In this document: piece after piece, positions 5,479-7,318 of the stretch
Position numbering within the stretch: position 1 is the first letter of the stretch
Layout: every line of letters starts with the position of its first letter
Origin: an uncultured Lentisphaeria bacterium
Lineage (GTDB): Bacteria; Verrucomicrobiota; Lentisphaeria; Victivallales; UBA1829
Direction: 5' to 3'
Length of the DNA stretch: 7,318 bases
Assembly: GCA_905211485.1 (NCBI GenBank)
Contig: CAJMAW010000139.1
Coordinates: 1-7,318 of the forward strand
Translations under genes and position numbers: made by a program
Notes under the pieces: model-generated
Told to the model about the DNA's origin: nothing
Seen by the model: the letters and a program-made list of their open reading frames with translations, nothing else
The model's database searches: none

Positions 5479-5957
5479 GGGGGAAAGTCCCCGTCTGCTT
5501 TGCTGAGGAGCACTCGGAAGACGTTGCGGAGAAGGGGAAAGAGCTTTTTTCCCCTGCTTCTTTTTTCTTCCTCCCTCTCCCGGAATGGAGATGGGGGAAG
5601 GGGAGATGTTGATTTCGGGATTTTCATAGGAAAGTGGGTTGACTCTCTTTCCCCCCGATGCTATTCCTACCATCAGGTCAGGCATAATGCAGTGTCTTTC
5701 TCTGTTTTTCCCGCCCCCTCCGGGGCAGAAGGGACCGGAGAAGCCGGAGAATTTGCAGACAGGAGACGGCCTGCAGGCGAATTTGGAGAAATCAGAGAAG
5801 AATCAGACTGCGCAGCCTCAGGAACGGGACAGAAGCGCCTGCGGAATTCATGGGAAGTCCCGTTCCGCCGGATATGGCCCCATGTTCATTACATCCATTC
5901 CGCTTTTGTCAGGCTGTCAGAAGAAAAATCAGAAGAAGAAAGGGAAAGAGGAAAAAT
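5479..5957. other. Intergenic control region between divergent amidohydrolase genes
   Basis: No credible gene is seen. Two plus-strand frames stay open across much of it, but they have Arg/Ser/Gly-rich low-complexity products and run out of frame into the downstream gene. The region contains a GC hairpin (5713-5717 with 5722-5726) and the long inverted repeat at 5821-5866. It also has a consensus-like TTGACT (5639-5644) with, 17 bases on, only a poor -10 (TATTCC, 5662-5667). No convincing promoter for the plus-strand amidohydrolase could be fixed. Its ribosome binding site is AGAGG, about six bases before ATG 5958. Confidence 0.55.
5821..5866 (+). promoter_or_regulatory. 10-bp perfect inverted repeat upstream of the M20D gene
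   Basis: GGAACGGGAC (5821-5830) is exactly complementary in reverse to GTCCCGTTCC (5857-5866), with 26 bases between the arms. The structure ends 91 bases before the start codon of the plus-strand amidohydrolase. No T-run follows, so it is not a classical terminator. It could be a leader stem-loop, a riboregulatory element or a widely spaced operator. Confidence 0.45.
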
Positions 5958-7124
5958 ATGAGCTGCAGCGGAAAAGAATTATGGAAAGAAGCCCTTGGTC
6001 TGACGGAGCGTCTCCGGGCGATCCGGCGGGATCTGCACCGGCATCCGGAACTGGGGTTTCAGGAATATCGGACGACGGAGAAAATCCGGGAGGCCTTGTC
6101 ATCTGTCCCCGGGATCCGCTTTCTGGAGTTGAAGGACTGTCCCACCGGAGTGATCGCGGAACTTCCGGGCGACTCCGGGAAGACCGTTGCTCTCCGCGCG
6201 GATATTGACGCTCTGGCAATTTCAGAGGCCAATACGCATTCTTATGTCTCGGAAAATCCCGGCGTCATGCATGCCTGCGGTCATGACGGTCATGTGGCGC
6301 TGCTGCTCGGGGCGGCGTTTCTTCTCGGGAATCAGCGGACGCGTCCGAATACGGTGCGTTTTCTCTTTCAGCCGGCGGAGGAGATTGTTCCCAGCGGAGC
6401 TCCTGTCTTTCTCAGGGCAGGGGCGCTCGACGGCGCGGAAGCGGTATTCGGATTCCATCTGAACGCGACATCCGATTTCGGGAAACTGGGCTTTTATGAC
6501 GGCGCCGTCATGGCCGGCGGAATTGCCTTCCGGATCACCGTTCACGGCAAGGGCGGCCATTCCGCATATCCGGAAAAATGTGTGAATCCGATTTTCGCGG
6601 CCTGTGACATCGTTTCCTCGCTGCCCCGGATCCGGGATTCAATTCATCCGGTGTACCCCTGCAATATTGTTCCCGTCAGAATTGTTGCGGATGAATACGA
6701 TAACAAAATTCCAGATACGGCCGTCGTGGAAGGACGGATGAAATATCTGGCTCACGAGGCCCGGGAGATTTTCTGCCGTGAAATCGTCCCGATGGTGGAA
6801 GGATGCGCCTTGAAAAACCATGCGGAATGCGATCTGGAACTGATCCCGAAATATCCCGTCAGCTTGAATGCTCCTGAACTGGGCCGGAACGTGGTGCTGC
6901 CTTCCGCGGAGGAACTGGACCTGGAAACGGTCCGGATCGAACCGAGCATGGGATCCGACGATTTCGGATATTATGCGGAAAAAATCCCCGCCTATTATAT
7001 GACTTTCGGCATTCGCAAAGGTGCGGACTTCCCGATTGCCCATACCGCACGTTTCGATTTCGATGAGGAAATCCTTCCCCTCGGCGCCGCCCAGCTCTGT
7101 GCCTGTGCCCTGAATTTCCGCTGA
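5958..7124 (+). CDS. M20D-family metallo-amidohydrolase (N-acyl amino acid hydrolase type)
   Basis: A 388-residue cytoplasmic enzyme of the M20D family, which includes IAA-amino-acid hydrolases, hippurate hydrolase and N-acyl-amino-acid deacylases. It should cleave an amide bond between an acyl group and an amino acid, using a di-metal centre. Motifs in order: LHRHPELGFQE (26-36), RADIDAL (80-86), HACGHDGH (105-112; Cys107 and His109 as ligands), QPAEE (138-142; Glu141 base, Glu142 ligand), His167 in FGFHL, the lid block GKGGHSAYP (197-205), GSDDFGYY (332-339) and the last ligand His362 in AHTARFDFDE. Length matches the family. All key residues are intact; the segment after His167 (NATSDFG) departs from the usual HVWP pattern. 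ATG 5958 has AGAGG close upstream and begins the family similarity; the in-frame extension back to 5850 is Arg/Lys-rich and rejected. It is monocistronic, divergent from the AbgB-like gene, and followed by a probable terminator. Substrate is not determinable. Confidence 0.93.
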   Translation: MSCSGKELWKEALGLTERLRAIRRDLHRHPELGFQEYRTTEKIREALSSVPGIRFLELKDCPTGVIAELPGDSGKTVALRADIDALAISEANTHSYVSENPGVMHACGHDGHVALLLGAAFLLGNQRTRPNTVRFLFQPAEEIVPSGAPVFLRAGALDGAEAVFGFHLNATSDFGKLGFYDGAVMAGGIAFRITVHGKGGHSAYPEKCVNPIFAACDIVSSLPRIRDSIHPVYPCNIVPVRIVADEYDNKIPDTAVVEGRMKYLAHEAREIFCREIVPMVEGCALKNHAECDLELIPKYPVSLNAPELGRNVVLPSAEELDLETVRIEPSMGSDDFGYYAEKIPAYYMTFGIRKGADFPIAHTARFDFDEEILPLGAAQLCACALNFR

Positions 7125-7166
7125 GATTCTGCCGTTTCCACAGATAAAGGGGGAAAAACGGAGGCG

Positions 7167-7207
7167 CCGCCGCCGGGATGCACAGGGGGCGGTATCATTT
7201 CTTTTTT
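7167..7207 (+). terminator. Probable Rho-independent terminator after the M20D gene
   Basis: CCGCCGCC (7167-7174) can pair with GGGGGCGG (7185-7192) with one internal mismatch around a 10-base loop. Five bases later comes TTTCTTTTTT (7198-7207). The structure lies 43 bases after the stop codon. The interrupted T-run and the mismatch keep this moderate. Confidence 0.4.
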
Positions 7208-7276
7208 CCCTCCTCAGGGACAGGGAGCAGGAATGGAAGAATGGGGAAAAAGAAAATTGAGAGGGAGGCGAGGAAA

Positions 7277-7303
7277 GCTCCGGGGAAGAAAAGCTTCGGG
7301 AGC
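7277..7303. other. Nested hairpin near the right edge
   Basis: GCTCC (7277-7281) pairs with GGAGC (7299-7303), and inside it GAAG (7285-7288) pairs with CTTC (7294-7297) around a 5-base loop. On the minus strand it is followed by TTTCCTC, a weak T-rich tail. It might therefore terminate a leftward gene lying beyond the right edge. The remainder of 7125-7318 contains no gene. Confidence 0.25.
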
Positions 7304-7318
7304 GTGTATTGGCCCGTT

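Noticed and set aside
5639..5667. Plus-strand promoter TTGACT-17-TATTCC for the M20D gene
   Set aside because: The -35 is good but the -10 matches only the first three positions and lacks the final T. Noted within the intergenic entry but not called.
5401..6208. Two plus-strand open frames in the intergenic region (5401-5961 and 5639-6208)
   Set aside because: Products are Ser/Arg/Gly-rich without motifs, no good ribosome binding site was seen, and the second runs out of frame into the M20D gene.
1..7318. CRISPR array, tRNA, rRNA, insertion sequence or phage genes
   Set aside because: No regularly spaced direct repeats, tRNA-like cloverleaf, transposase or integrase motifs, or flanking terminal repeats were seen on either strand.

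Overview
The window carries six protein genes in a GC-rich background (roughly 55-60% GC by eye). No rRNA, tRNA, insertion sequence or CRISPR array is visible. The best taxonomic clue is the product of 1665-2867: a predicted lipoprotein with a TPR-like helical region, followed by a segment of the form 'ILDSVFIPRIAWTGLPLAEALVFL', then a short beta-rich stretch and 'ISVGEALDSVCAAVGLV'. This layout is typical of TPR plus secretin-N-domain (STN/N0-like) proteins of the PVC bacteria, especially Lentisphaerota/Victivallales. I therefore suggest a Lentisphaerota-like, Gram-negative-type host. That placement is inference from one protein's style plus base composition.

Layout from left to right. Positions 1-559 hold no credible gene, only GC-rich hairpins and homopolymer runs. 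A minus-strand HD-superfamily phosphohydrolase of the YedJ type (560-1273) faces the left edge. Between it and the next gene lies a 391-base divergent control region. This region has a plausible sigma70-type promoter on each strand (minus 1430-1458; plus 1489-1516) and a stem-loop in each leader. The plus strand then carries a probable three-gene operon: the TPR/STN lipoprotein (1665-2867), a nucleotidyltransferase-fold protein (2893-3603), and a P-loop kinase of the FlaR/topology-modulation type (3600-4136), whose GTG start overlaps the previous stop as GTGA.

The right half carries two M20-family metallo-amidohydrolases in divergent orientation. The first (4094-5389, minus; AbgB-like signatures) runs back into the kinase gene, and the two coding sequences overlap tail to tail by 43 bases. 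It has the best promoter in the window (TTGCAA, 17 bases, TATACT). The second (5958-7124, plus; classic M20D/IAA-amino-acid hydrolase type) lies across a 568-base intergenic region holding a 10-bp perfect inverted repeat. A likely terminator follows it, and the last ~100 bases contain only a further hairpin.

Functionally, the two amidohydrolases probably remove acyl or aryl groups from amino acids or small peptides, a scavenging role. The HD protein, nucleotidyltransferase and kinase all look like small nucleotide- or phosphate-handling enzymes of unknown substrate. Nothing shows that the two halves form one pathway. I see no clear-cut undescribed system. The points most worth a second look are the STN-domain lipoprotein that lacks a secretin barrel, the coupled nucleotidyltransferase-kinase pair, the overlapping convergent genes, and the inverted repeats in the control regions.
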